A DNA stretch of 27,859 nt, taken from NCBI GenBank assembly GCA_017996845.1, contig JAGOGF010000022.1:1-27859 (forward strand), given 5' to 3'. The notes under the pieces were generated by a model, which worked only from the letters and a program-made list of their open reading frames with translations, was not told the DNA's origin and ran no database searches. The DNA comes from Butyrivibrio sp. GTDB taxonomy: Bacteria > Bacillota_A > Clostridia > Lachnospirales > Lachnospiraceae. Of the stretch, positions 15,168-23,768 are shown piece after piece. The translations under genes were made by a program, and so were the position numbers. Within the stretch, counting starts at the first letter, position 1; each line of letters opens with the position of its first letter.

Positions 15168-15917
15168 TCATATTTCTTTCCGATATTTACTTGGTGATAT
15201 CCCTTCAGCCTTTTTAAACACTTTGGTAAAATAAAAATAATCTGTATAGCCTGACTGTTCCGCTATCTCCTGAATGGAAAGATTGGGCTCCTTCAGAAGT
15301 GTCTTGGCTCTCTGAAGGCGAAGAGATGTCAGATAGTCTGAATAGTTCATTGACAGTTTCTCTTTCAGCTGGGAGCTGAGACTGGCAAGACTCATATCAT
15401 ACTTGAGCGCATATTCGGACAAGGAGATATCCTCTGTATAATGTTCGCGGATTTCCGCAATAATTCTGTCAACCAGACCTGCATTTGCCTCCCAGATTTT
15501 CTTTATCTCGCTGTCCCGAATGGCATCGGTCTCCTCCGGATTAAGTTCTGCATTGATCTTTCCAATAATTTCATCCAGATTTTCCTGCCTTACCGGTTTT
15601 ACCAGATAATCATAAGCATGATTGGAAACCGCATTCCTTGCATATTCAAAATCAGAATATCCCGATACGATGACCACACGGCTCCCGCTGCTCAAACTCC
15701 CGATTTCCTTTAAAAGCTCCAGTCCATTTACCCCAGGCATCCTGATATCCGTAAACACAACATCCGGCTGCAGTTTTATGATCTCTTCTCTGGCTGTAAG
15801 GCCGTTATTGGCTGTACCTACCACTTCGACAGGATAGCCGGTTCTTTCCAACTGCTTTTTGAGCCCCAGAACAACCCATACCTCATCGTCTGCAATATAA
15901 GCTTTTATCATAGTCAT
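15168..15917 (-). CDS. YesN-type response regulator (receiver plus AraC HTH)
   Basis: A 249-residue DNA-binding response regulator. The receiver (about 1-120) shows the acidic pair in YIADDE, phospho-acceptor D57 in VVFTDIRMPG, S85 in VIVSGYSDF and K107 in DYLVKPV. A short helical linker leads to the AraC-type two-HTH domain (about 148-249), with LSEYALKYDMSLASLSSQLKE and IQEIAEQSGYTDYFYFTKVFKKAEGISPSKYRK. The ATG at 15917 overlaps the kinase stop by one base (TGATG); a second ATG two codons later, preceded by GGGGG at ten bases, is equally possible. It most likely activates the binding-protein/transporter genes immediately downstream. Confidence 0.93.
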   Translation of the reverse strand: MTMIKAYIADDEVWVVLGLKKQLERTGYPVEVVGTANNGLTAREEIIKLQPDVVFTDIRMPGVNGLELLKEIGSLSSGSRVVIVSGYSDFEYARNAVSNHAYDYLVKPVRQENLDEIIGKINAELNPEETDAIRDSEIKKIWEANAGLVDRIIAEIREHYTEDISLSEYALKYDMSLASLSSQLKEKLSMNYSDYLTSLRLQRAKTLLKEPNLSIQEIAEQSGYTDYFYFTKVFKKAEGISPSKYRKEI

Positions 15918-17734
15918 CAATCCCCCGTTATTCCTTCTCTTACATGGTCCGGAACCGTAATCACAATGCTGGTTCCCACATCCTTCCGGCTGTTTATTGT
16001 AAAGGTATAATCTGCTTCATAGAAGAGCTTAAGCCGCTGTATAATATTCGCAATACCAATTCCCTGTTTCGTACTGCTCTCGCTGGCCGTCAGAATATCA
16101 CGTCCGGTTCCCTTCACGTTGTTCACCGGCTTCATATATTCCGGAACTCTTGCCGCTTTGTCCTGTTCATATACCTGTTGCTCATAACTATCCTTAAGCT
16201 GTCCCAGTTTATCCTCTTCTATTCCGCAGCCATCATCCGTTACCGCAAGAACCAGTCTGCCTGTCTGCATCGACACCTTGATCTTTACGCTTCCTTTTTC
16301 CATTTTTTGTTCCAGTCCATGAAAAACCGCATTTTCCACCAACGGCTGCAGGATCAGCTTGATCAAAGGAACCTGGTACGTCTCTTTCTCTGCACTGATT
16401 TCCACTGAGATCTTGCCCATAAAGCGATACTCAACAATTTTCTTATACCGTTCCATGTGCCGGATCTCATCTTCCACACAGACGACATTTCCCCCCTTTA
16501 CCGCATATCGGAAGATATCGGAAAGTGCCATTGTAATTTCTGCAATATCGTCCTGATCGTTCGCCAGTGCCATTCCGCTGATACAGGCAAAAGTATTATA
16601 TAAAAAATGCGGATTGATTTGATTTCTATAGGCCAGCAGCTTCATCTTCTGCCTGGAGAGCTCAACTTCATAGAGCAGGATCTTACTTTTTCTGATCTCA
16701 TAGATTACCCGCTGATTCTCGTCCAACAGCAGATCCAGTTTATCTGCCACAATCCCGATATCATCTTCCCGTTTCATGGATAGCCTTTTACCAGGTTCAG
16801 ATATAACTTTTTCCAGAAAACTGCCGATTGTATGAATCGGTCTTGCCAGCTTGACATATGCATAAAAGACCAGCACTGCCAACATGAAGACAAAGATCCA
16901 GAGCGTATAATTCAGCATACGCTGATATCTCTGCTCTTCACTGGAGTTCGCTTCTACAGAAATAGCCACATTTATCCGCCAACTGTTCTTCATCCAGGAC
17001 CCGTGCGTTGCATAGAAACCTTTATCACTGGTCAGCTTATCTATGGAATCTACTCCTGCCAGATCGCTTGTAGTGCTGAACGCAAGATGCCTGCCAACCG
17101 TATCCTGCAGCTCTATGGCAGAGCCGACTGCTGAAAGTGAATTCCCAATTGCATCATCAAGTGCTCCGGAATCCAGGAAAAAGACACACATACCAAGCTG
17201 CTCCATATATTCATCACTTTGAAGCTTGTAGACAGGCAGATAGAAAGCATAGCAAAGATCCTTGGAATCCTTGTTGTAATAATCCGCACTGAACTCTTCA
17301 ACTGCCCTTAATATCTTCATACGCTCAGGCAGATAATAATGATTCCCCAAAGCTCCGATACAGTTCATATTATTATCATACAGCAAAACAGAATCCAGAT
17401 GCCTGTTCAGCAGAATCGTATTGCCGAAAGCACCCTTTATGTTCTCAATATCTGTTATCCGGTTCAGTGGTTTCTCTGAAAAATAGTCGAGAACAGCCTG
17501 TGAATACCCAAATGATTCTGCAATACTTCCAAGATTGTCATAATAGGAATTAAGCGAATGCCCTGCCTGCGTCAAAACCAGATTGGATAGATCTCTGGCA
17601 TTTTCCTGCTCGATTTTTCGAAAGTAATTCATGTTCTGAATCAGCAGAAAGAAAAACACCGCAATGATGATCAGCACGATTACCATAAGCTGCAATATGA
17701 TATTCTCTTTTACGGTCTGCCACAATTTTCTCAT
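15917..17734 (-). CDS. YesM-type sensor histidine kinase
   Basis: A 605-residue membrane kinase. Helix 1 (about 12-33) and helix 2 (about 277-294) flank an extracellular sensor of about 240 residues. A HAMP-like region follows (LARPIHTIGSFLEKV), then the His_kinase box NQINPHFLYNTF with H376. The ATPase domain shows the N box LILQPLVENAVFHGLE (about 460-475), G1 DDGCGIE (about 500-506) and G2 GIGIANIIQRLKLFY (558-572). The lid between G1 and G2 is about 50 residues, longer than usual. It is coupled to the tethered binding protein gene upstream (stop TAG lies inside its ribosome binding site) and overlaps the response regulator by one base. It probably autophosphorylates in response to sugar, sensed directly or through the tethered protein. 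Confidence 0.93.
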   Translation of the reverse strand: MRKLWQTVKENIILQLMVIVLIIIAVFFFLLIQNMNYFRKIEQENARDLSNLVLTQAGHSLNSYYDNLGSIAESFGYSQAVLDYFSEKPLNRITDIENIKGAFGNTILLNRHLDSVLLYDNNMNCIGALGNHYYLPERMKILRAVEEFSADYYNKDSKDLCYAFYLPVYKLQSDEYMEQLGMCVFFLDSGALDDAIGNSLSAVGSAIELQDTVGRHLAFSTTSDLAGVDSIDKLTSDKGFYATHGSWMKNSWRINVAISVEANSSEEQRYQRMLNYTLWIFVFMLAVLVFYAYVKLARPIHTIGSFLEKVISEPGKRLSMKREDDIGIVADKLDLLLDENQRVIYEIRKSKILLYEVELSRQKMKLLAYRNQINPHFLYNTFACISGMALANDQDDIAEITMALSDIFRYAVKGGNVVCVEDEIRHMERYKKIVEYRFMGKISVEISAEKETYQVPLIKLILQPLVENAVFHGLEQKMEKGSVKIKVSMQTGRLVLAVTDDGCGIEEDKLGQLKDSYEQQVYEQDKAARVPEYMKPVNNVKGTGRDILTASESSTKQGIGIANIIQRLKLFYEADYTFTINSRKDVGTSIVITVPDHVREGITGD

Positions 17735-17740
17735 ATCCGC

Positions 17741-19144
17741 CTACCTGTCCTGACCGAGTTGATTCAAAAGATTGTCATATGCAAAATCGAAATTCTTATC
17801 CGATGCTGCTGAGATTACCTGCGCCAGTATACTGAAATCATAATTCCCTGCTTCTGTATCTGCTGCTTCCACTGTTTTCATCCTGCTGCCGGTATCTTTG
17901 AGCAATTGCATCTTTTTCTCATGCTGAGACCATGTGCTGTTCTCATCAAGACAGACTCCCCAGAGCGGATTTTCATAAATCCACCAGTTTCTGTAATCCG
18001 CATCATATTCTTCAATCAGATGCACTGCCTGCCCGCTTTCCATAAAATCAATAAAGCGACCGGTATCTGCCAGATCTGTACACCCTTTGCTGATCATAAT
18101 ACATGGCCAGCCTGCATCACTCTGATCCCTGCATCTGCGCACCGGTTCCGTTTTTTCATCCAGCCTGACCGGACCAAAACAAACCCATTTGTCCTGATCA
18201 AAATTCATATGTGAAACATTCCCGACAAAACACAGCACCTTTCTGTTGTTCAGCAGATCCTGTGTCTGTGCCCTGCTGTAGGCGAGATATTCCGGATACA
18301 GAATGTTCTTTCTTAATAATCCATTCATTAACGAAAGTGCGTTTTTGCCTCCCGCTTCCTTCCACATGGCAAGGCCCGTTTCTTCTGCGCCAAAACAGCC
18401 TGCAAAATATTCAGCAATCTTGTAATTATCTTCGCTCCCTCCCAGCAGGATCGGAATCAGCGACTTATCATAAATCTTTCTGTCCCTCGCTGCCTTTTCC
18501 AGCACACCGGTAAACTTATTTAAAGCATCAACACTTTCTGGGGTAATATTGTATTTTGCCGCAAGTTCCTTATTCCAGATCACTGAAATATCACTTCCTG
18601 TTATATCATTCTGATTCATTCCTGCGGGCAGGCAATACCAGCCGCCATCGCGTGCAATCAGTTCTTTTCTTACAGAAGGATCAAATGCTCCCCTGACGGC
18701 TGCGTCACTGTTGTATTCATCAAAAAACTCATCCAGATCCCATACCTTACCGGAAGATACCAGTTTTTTTACCATATTGGGATCCTGAATAATCATAAGA
18801 TCCGGAAGCCTGTTCTTGATCAGCATGAGTGAGAGCTGCAGATCTGCATCCTGTGCAGGCACCGAGGCTTCTATCGCTATACCGGTTTTTTCTGAAATCT
18901 CACGTGTAAGTGTATGATCAGCCAGACTCCAGTCACATGGTATCCAGTCTGAAACATCAGAAAAAAGAGTCAGTCTGACCGGAATGACTCTCTGCTTTTC
19001 TTCCTGTTGTTCTGCTCCTGCTGCAGGAGAAGTACTCCCTCTGTTTCCCTGCCTGGTATAGATATATACCCCTATTTCTCCAACAAAGATCATAAAAATG
19101 ATGATGCTGAAGAATAGGATCAGATTCCTCTTATTTGCCCCCAT
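17741..19144 (-). CDS. Membrane-tethered extracellular solute-binding protein (family 1), probable co-sensor
   Basis: A 467-residue protein with one N-terminal helix (about 8-29, LILFFSIIIFMIFVGEIGVYIY) and no cysteine in a lipobox position, so it is expected to stay anchored by the helix rather than by lipid. A Gly/Ser/Pro/Glu linker follows, then a family-1 solute-binding fold: LTREISEKTGIAIEASV, LPDLMIIQDPNMVKKLVSSG, WDLDEFFDEYN, WYCLPAGMNQNDITGSD and WNKELAAKYNITPESVD. No matching CUT1 permeases are next to it; it is instead coupled to the YesM/YesN pair. That arrangement suggests a receptor subunit for the kinase. GGGGG is seven bases before the ATG. Confidence 0.85.
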   Translation of the reverse strand: MGANKRNLILFFSIIIFMIFVGEIGVYIYTRQGNRGSTSPAAGAEQQEEKQRVIPVRLTLFSDVSDWIPCDWSLADHTLTREISEKTGIAIEASVPAQDADLQLSLMLIKNRLPDLMIIQDPNMVKKLVSSGKVWDLDEFFDEYNSDAAVRGAFDPSVRKELIARDGGWYCLPAGMNQNDITGSDISVIWNKELAAKYNITPESVDALNKFTGVLEKAARDRKIYDKSLIPILLGGSEDNYKIAEYFAGCFGAEETGLAMWKEAGGKNALSLMNGLLRKNILYPEYLAYSRAQTQDLLNNRKVLCFVGNVSHMNFDQDKWVCFGPVRLDEKTEPVRRCRDQSDAGWPCIMISKGCTDLADTGRFIDFMESGQAVHLIEEYDADYRNWWIYENPLWGVCLDENSTWSQHEKKMQLLKDTGSRMKTVEAADTEAGNYDFSILAQVISAASDKNFDFAYDNLLNQLGQDR

Positions 19145-19428
19145 TATATATCCCCCATTGGTTTCAAAGTCCGAAACCTGCTTTTTTCATTCACATTGTT
19201 TCCTCTTGATTTCATTTCCCACATCTTCAAGTATATATATTAATTTTCTTTTTCTAATAATACCAATATATTCTTCAACATTAAACATTTTCAACAATTT
19301 TAATCTCTATGATAAGTATTCTCCCAGTAATTTGCCTTGCTGTTTTCAAATTGCCATACTCACTTTTTCAGTATCATCCAATACCCTTTCATAATAACCG
19401 CTTTATGGAAAGAAAATACAATTTTATG
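19145..19428. other. AT-rich leader and promoter region of the tethered-SBP/YesM/YesN operon
   Basis: This stretch contains one candidate promoter (19265-19294) and a small inverted repeat GGTTTC/GAAACC (19160-19178) close to the start codon. No gene is visible. Confidence 0.5.
19265..19294 (-). promoter_or_regulatory. Candidate promoter of the sensor operon
   Basis: On the minus strand TTGAAA (19289-19294) and TATATT (19265-19270) are 18 bases apart, giving a leader of about 115 bases. The surrounding region is so AT-rich that other pairs cannot be excluded. Confidence 0.4.
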
Positions 19429-19466
19429 CAAAAAAACAAGACAATGAGCTTAACCCAATGTCTTGT
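19429..19466 (-). terminator. Intrinsic terminator after the GH3 relic
   Basis: On the minus strand ACAAGACA pairs with TGTCTTGT, with partial pairing further in, followed by a seven-base T run. It begins right at the end of the GH3 relic and isolates the sensor operon from upstream transcription. Confidence 0.85.
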
Positions 19467-20635
19467 TATATTAGAAACCCCTGGATAGGAGTCATATTAC
19501 TGTACTGGAAGGTAGTGTAAGAAAGACCATATCCAAATGGATATACTACTTCTTTATCATAATTAAAATCACCTGCATTACCCTGCCCCAGGACAGAATC
19601 CTCATACCGGGTTTCATAATAATGATACCCGAACATAAATGCCCTCTTCATAATTCACATAATTATAACCGGTGGCTTTTCCGTTCTCATCATAGTATTC
19701 ATAATCGCCTATATTCTGCGCTGCCGGACTTTTGAGCGGATCTGCTGCAAAGGTATCCACTGTCTTACCTGACGGATTGACCGCACCTTTTAAAATTTCC
19801 CCAAGTGCCTGTAATCCACTCGGAGCATATATGACAGAATGAATATTTTTGTATTCATTTATCCATCCAAGTTCCACTGCGGCATTGGTATTCACCAGAA
19901 CAGTTACATCATCAAAGTTATCATTCAGGTATTTGATTATTTCCAGCTCTCTGGAATCCGGCTCAAGGTATGACTTAGATTAATCTGCCTCAATATCCGT
20001 ATGGTTATACATGGATCTTGGCATATCACGGCCTTCTCCAGCTACACACTTCATGACGTAAATGACCTTGGTACCTTTCATACTGTCCAAAATACCATCG
20101 GAATCTTTCATAACGGAAAGCGGGCACTCATTGATTACAAAATCTTCTGCATCGCCATAACTGATTGAACCTTTTGCCAATCCATAATTCTTACCGGCTC
20201 CTTTGGAATAGAATTTCCAAAGCGTGTCATTAATTTTAAATCCGCTGCTCTGTAATATATCTTTCACACTGATTCCGCCTGTCATGGAGGTAGCTGCCTG
20301 AAGATCTACATTATTAGCGGAAACAAGACTTAATGTCGTTCCTTCCTTGAGTGGCAGAGATTTTTCATCGTTTTTTAACAGAACGATTCCTTCCCCGCCG
20401 ACCATCTCTCCCAATTTTTTCCCTGCACTTGCCAGTTCTGTTTTGGTATAATCAGCTTTATTGTATTGCGTATCAACCCCATCCGAATTAATCCCGGAAT
20501 TATCTGCATATCGGTCAAATCCCCCCAACATGCTGTTAACGATCCTGTAATTTGATGAAAGCACTATATAATCATCAATATCACGATCATAAACGATCTG
20601 AAGATGGTTCCTACAACTTTTCTGCCTGTCTTCAT
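19466..20635 (-). pseudogene. GH3 beta-glycosidase, reversed-domain type, truncated and disrupted
   Basis: The original start is the ATG at 20635 (GGAGGAG upstream), reading MKTGRKVVGTIFRSFMIVIL, a membrane anchor. A frameshift in the TATATA tract near 20563-20570 gives a TAG. The next frame carries the GH3 C-terminal domain: LASAGKKLGEMVGGEGIVLL, KNDEKSLPL and AGEGRDMPRSMYNHTDIEAD. It is cut by TAA at 19980-19982, which reads through in the same frame into SKSYLEPDSRELEIIKYL; a CAA to TAA change would explain it. An extra base near 19631 shifts the frame again before FGYHYYETRYEDSVLGQG and YPFGYGLSYTTFQYSN. In clostridial reversed GH3 enzymes a FnIII-like part and the catalytic barrel follow; here they are absent. 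Not functional as a glycosidase. Confidence 0.9.
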
Positions 20636-20955
20636 CTGTCTCCTCCTGTAATCCCTTTTCAGAATTTCTATAATGACACTTTACCACAAATTCTGTTATG
20701 AATATTTGGGAAGCACAACATTCATTTATATGTCACAAAGTGCACAAAACCGTGATATTGCTTTTTTTAGCTATCCTGGCCTTATTAAAAGTACCTAAAA
20801 AAAGACACGAAATGAATACTCACTCATTTCATGTCTTTTCTTATATCCTGACTGAACCATTTATAAAAAGAAATTTTGATTATTAAATATGATTTACTGG
20901 TTATAAACTAAATATGCAAAGCAATTAAAAAGCTTTTAGATACAAGATGTTTTTA
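20636..20955. other. Intergenic stretch between rhamnosidase and GH3 relic
   Basis: This 320-base stretch contains the terminator at 20800-20839. The remaining AT-rich sequence shows no gene, and no convincing promoter for the GH3 relic. Confidence 0.5.
20794..20839. terminator. Terminator of the rhamnoside operon, possibly bidirectional
   Basis: AAAAGACA.GAAATGA pairs with TCATTTC.TGTCTTTT (15 of 16 pairs, loop of eight). Seven T residues follow on the minus strand, and T-rich sequence is also present on the plus side. It lies about 115 bases after the rhamnosidase stop. Confidence 0.85.
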
Positions 20956-23619
20956 TTATTTTTGCTCAAAACATACTTCATAATGTCCTGATCCAACTTC
21001 TCCCACCCATTTCCTGTTTTTTTCTGTAAAACTTATTTGTCCGCCGGATACCGGCATACTTGATGCATCCAGATACAAAGATGCAGCTGTATTAACGGGA
21101 ACATCCACTTCATAAAAAATCTTACCTTCCCGTTCCTCCCATTTTGAAACCACATTACCGTAAATTGACTGATAGCTTCCCTTTGCATAACTCAGATTTC
21201 CACCTATTTGCGGTTGGAAGATAATATGCCTGTATCCCGGATCAGAGTGATCAATTTCAATACCTGCACAGACTCTGTACATCCACTCCCCTACAGCGCC
21301 ATACGCATAGTGATTGAAAGAATTCATGTCCGGACTCCACATCGTACCATCCGGTTTTATTCCATCCCAATGTTCCCATATCGTTGTAGCTCCCATTTTC
21401 ACCTGATAAAGCCATGACGGGAAATCATCTTTCAGAAGCAGATCATATGCTTCCCTGGTATACCCATTCTCACTTAATGCAAAACAGAAGTAAGGTGTTC
21501 CGACAAAGCCTGTTACCAAATGTCCGTTTTCTTTATCCAACAGTTTTTTTAAGCCCTGTACCACAATTGTTTTGTTTTCAGAAGGTACAAGATCAAAATA
21601 CAAACTGATAATATGGGCTGTCTGTGTTTTAACCTTCATTATTCCATTTTTATTCATAAAACATTTCTGATACTTTTTTACAATTTTATGATAAAGATTC
21701 TGATACTCTTTTTCTTCGTCCATCCTGCCAAGTGCATGACATATTTTCACAAAAATTCCTGTTGTATAAGCAAAATAGGCCGTACAGGTCAGATCATTCG
21801 GCGTTGCTCCAAAATAGCTTCCCTCTTTCGCATCCAGCGCAACCCAATCACCAAACTGCAGTTTATAGTTCCAGATATAATCCACAGCATGCGTTTTCAT
21901 AAAATCCACCCATTTTTTCATGCTGTGAAACTGCGTTCTCAAAATATCCAAATCTCCATATGTCAGATATAGTGTCCATGGTATAATCACCACTACATCT
22001 GCCCAGGCAGCTGCCGAGTGTGTTCCCTGCGATAAAAGCCAGTCTCCCTTTTCATGCCCGGTCAGAATATCCGGAATAACATGGGGTACACCACCTTTTG
22101 GCGTTTGATCTGCCTCCACATCCTTCAGCCATTTACGATAAAACTGATATGTGTTCATAAGATAACTTGCTGTTCTGCAAAAAATCTGAGCATCTCCGGT
22201 CCACCCAAGCCGTTCATTTCGCTGCGGACAATCCGTTGGAATATCCACAAAATTCCCTTTCATCCCCCATTTGATATTATGCTGCAGCTGATTGATATCC
22301 TGATTGGAACATTCAAAAGTACCGGTATCCCCCATATTGGAATGAACCGCATATGCTGTAAAATTCTCGGGTTTTGCCATCCCCGGGTAAGACGTGATTT
22401 TAGCATATTGAAATCCATGAAAGGTAAAATGCGGATGAAAGTGCACTTTTTCCTTTCTGGCAAAAACATATTTCAGCTGCTCTTTTGCACCACGAAGATT
22501 ATCTACATATACATTGCCGTCATGATCAAGTACTTCAAAACAATTCAGTTGAATGACATCTCCGTCTTTTCCTTCTGCCGTTACATGAATCCAACCTGTC
22601 ATGTTCTGCCCAAAATCGATTACCGTATCTCCCTTGGGTGTTATGAATATTCTTTTAGCCGGAACCGCTTCTATTTCCTCTACCTTCGCTGCTGCCTGAG
22701 GTGTCAGTACCTGCATATCAAATGGTATTTTTTCTACTTTCTTCCAGCCTGCCTCATCAAGTCCTTTTTCATTCCATCCCTGTATTTCATAATGCGCATC
22801 ATAGGTTTCTCCATCATAAATTTCTGCAAATACAACAGGCGCATCATTTCCTTTCCATGAAATATCTGATGCAACAGTTTCACTTGTTCCATCTGTATAT
22901 GTGATCAAAAGCTGACCTAAGAAAGCAGACCTTTCGCCATAATTATTATATCTGCCCAGAAACCCCATTTTCCCTTTATACCAACCGGCACCAATCATGG
23001 CGCCAATGACATTCTCTCCATTCTGAAGATAATCCGTTACTTCATAGGTCTGATAAACCAGGTGTTTATGATAGGATGTAAATCCAGGTGTAAGTTCATC
23101 TTTTCCAACTTTTTTTCCATTTATAAATAATTGATACAAGCCAAGTGCAGTGGCGCATACATAGGCACACTTTACTTCCTTTTCCACCGGAAAAGACTTT
23201 CGAACCAAAGTCCCCTTCGAATTCTTCTGATCATTATCGGAATCTGCAGAAATAAAATCTGCTTTCCACTCCTGATTGTATAATGCAGTTGTAAAAAAGA
23301 CCGTTTCACTCCAGTCACTTTTTTCCTTTTCTTTTTTCCCCTCTGCTTCTGAGCTTACAATCACCTTTACCCTGATAAAATATCTTGTCATGGATTTCAG
23401 ATAAAAATCAGCCATCACATGCTGTGATGCGCAGCTTTGTACCAAACCGGATTCATAAACACAATCTGCAAAATCCTTGTCTTCCGATATCTGCAATTCA
23501 TAGGATTCCTGCCATACATTTCGGTGATCACTTTCCATCACCCAACCGATCTGCGGTATTTCAGTTACTCCACAAAGTTCTGAAACATAATCCATTGTAA
23601 CTTTTTCTATTTTTATCAT
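20956..23619 (-). CDS. Alpha-L-rhamnosidase, GH78
   Basis: An 887-residue enzyme that removes terminal alpha-L-rhamnose from glycosides by inversion. The order of domains fits bacterial GH78: an N-terminal Fn3-like part with WQESYELQIS, a rhamnose-binding-like beta part with GLYQLFINGKKVG and GAGWYKG, another beta domain (DFGQNMTGW), then the (alpha/alpha)6 barrel and a C-terminal beta domain. The conserved acidic segment is DIPTDCPQRNERLGWTGDAQ (about 455-475), which contains the proposed general acid, and TTIWEHWDG (about 730) holds the proposed base glutamate. No signal peptide is present, so it acts in the cytosol. The start has AAGGTAAGG close upstream. It is last in the CUT1 operon, 149 bases after the MGH1-like gene. 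Confidence 0.95.
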   Translation of the reverse strand: MIKIEKVTMDYVSELCGVTEIPQIGWVMESDHRNVWQESYELQISEDKDFADCVYESGLVQSCASQHVMADFYLKSMTRYFIRVKVIVSSEAEGKKEKEKSDWSETVFFTTALYNQEWKADFISADSDNDQKNSKGTLVRKSFPVEKEVKCAYVCATALGLYQLFINGKKVGKDELTPGFTSYHKHLVYQTYEVTDYLQNGENVIGAMIGAGWYKGKMGFLGRYNNYGERSAFLGQLLITYTDGTSETVASDISWKGNDAPVVFAEIYDGETYDAHYEIQGWNEKGLDEAGWKKVEKIPFDMQVLTPQAAAKVEEIEAVPAKRIFITPKGDTVIDFGQNMTGWIHVTAEGKDGDVIQLNCFEVLDHDGNVYVDNLRGAKEQLKYVFARKEKVHFHPHFTFHGFQYAKITSYPGMAKPENFTAYAVHSNMGDTGTFECSNQDINQLQHNIKWGMKGNFVDIPTDCPQRNERLGWTGDAQIFCRTASYLMNTYQFYRKWLKDVEADQTPKGGVPHVIPDILTGHEKGDWLLSQGTHSAAAWADVVVIIPWTLYLTYGDLDILRTQFHSMKKWVDFMKTHAVDYIWNYKLQFGDWVALDAKEGSYFGATPNDLTCTAYFAYTTGIFVKICHALGRMDEEKEYQNLYHKIVKKYQKCFMNKNGIMKVKTQTAHIISLYFDLVPSENKTIVVQGLKKLLDKENGHLVTGFVGTPYFCFALSENGYTREAYDLLLKDDFPSWLYQVKMGATTIWEHWDGIKPDGTMWSPDMNSFNHYAYGAVGEWMYRVCAGIEIDHSDPGYRHIIFQPQIGGNLSYAKGSYQSIYGNVVSKWEEREGKIFYEVDVPVNTAASLYLDASSMPVSGGQISFTEKNRKWVGEVGSGHYEVCFEQK

Positions 23620-23768
23620 TTTCCTTACCTTAGTTCTTTCTTTGTCATTAAAGCATTTTTTGAATTAAAATAAGTCTGATTTTCATGATGGATCATTACA
23701 TCTCATAAACATACAGCCCTAATAGCAATGCTGGCTGCAAAATTCTCTTTTTCTACCTGGCATCCCTA

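Noticed and set aside
22054..22860. 268-codon plus-strand open frame inside the rhamnosidase gene
   Set aside because: Antisense shadow of GH78; no family resemblance and no ribosome binding site.
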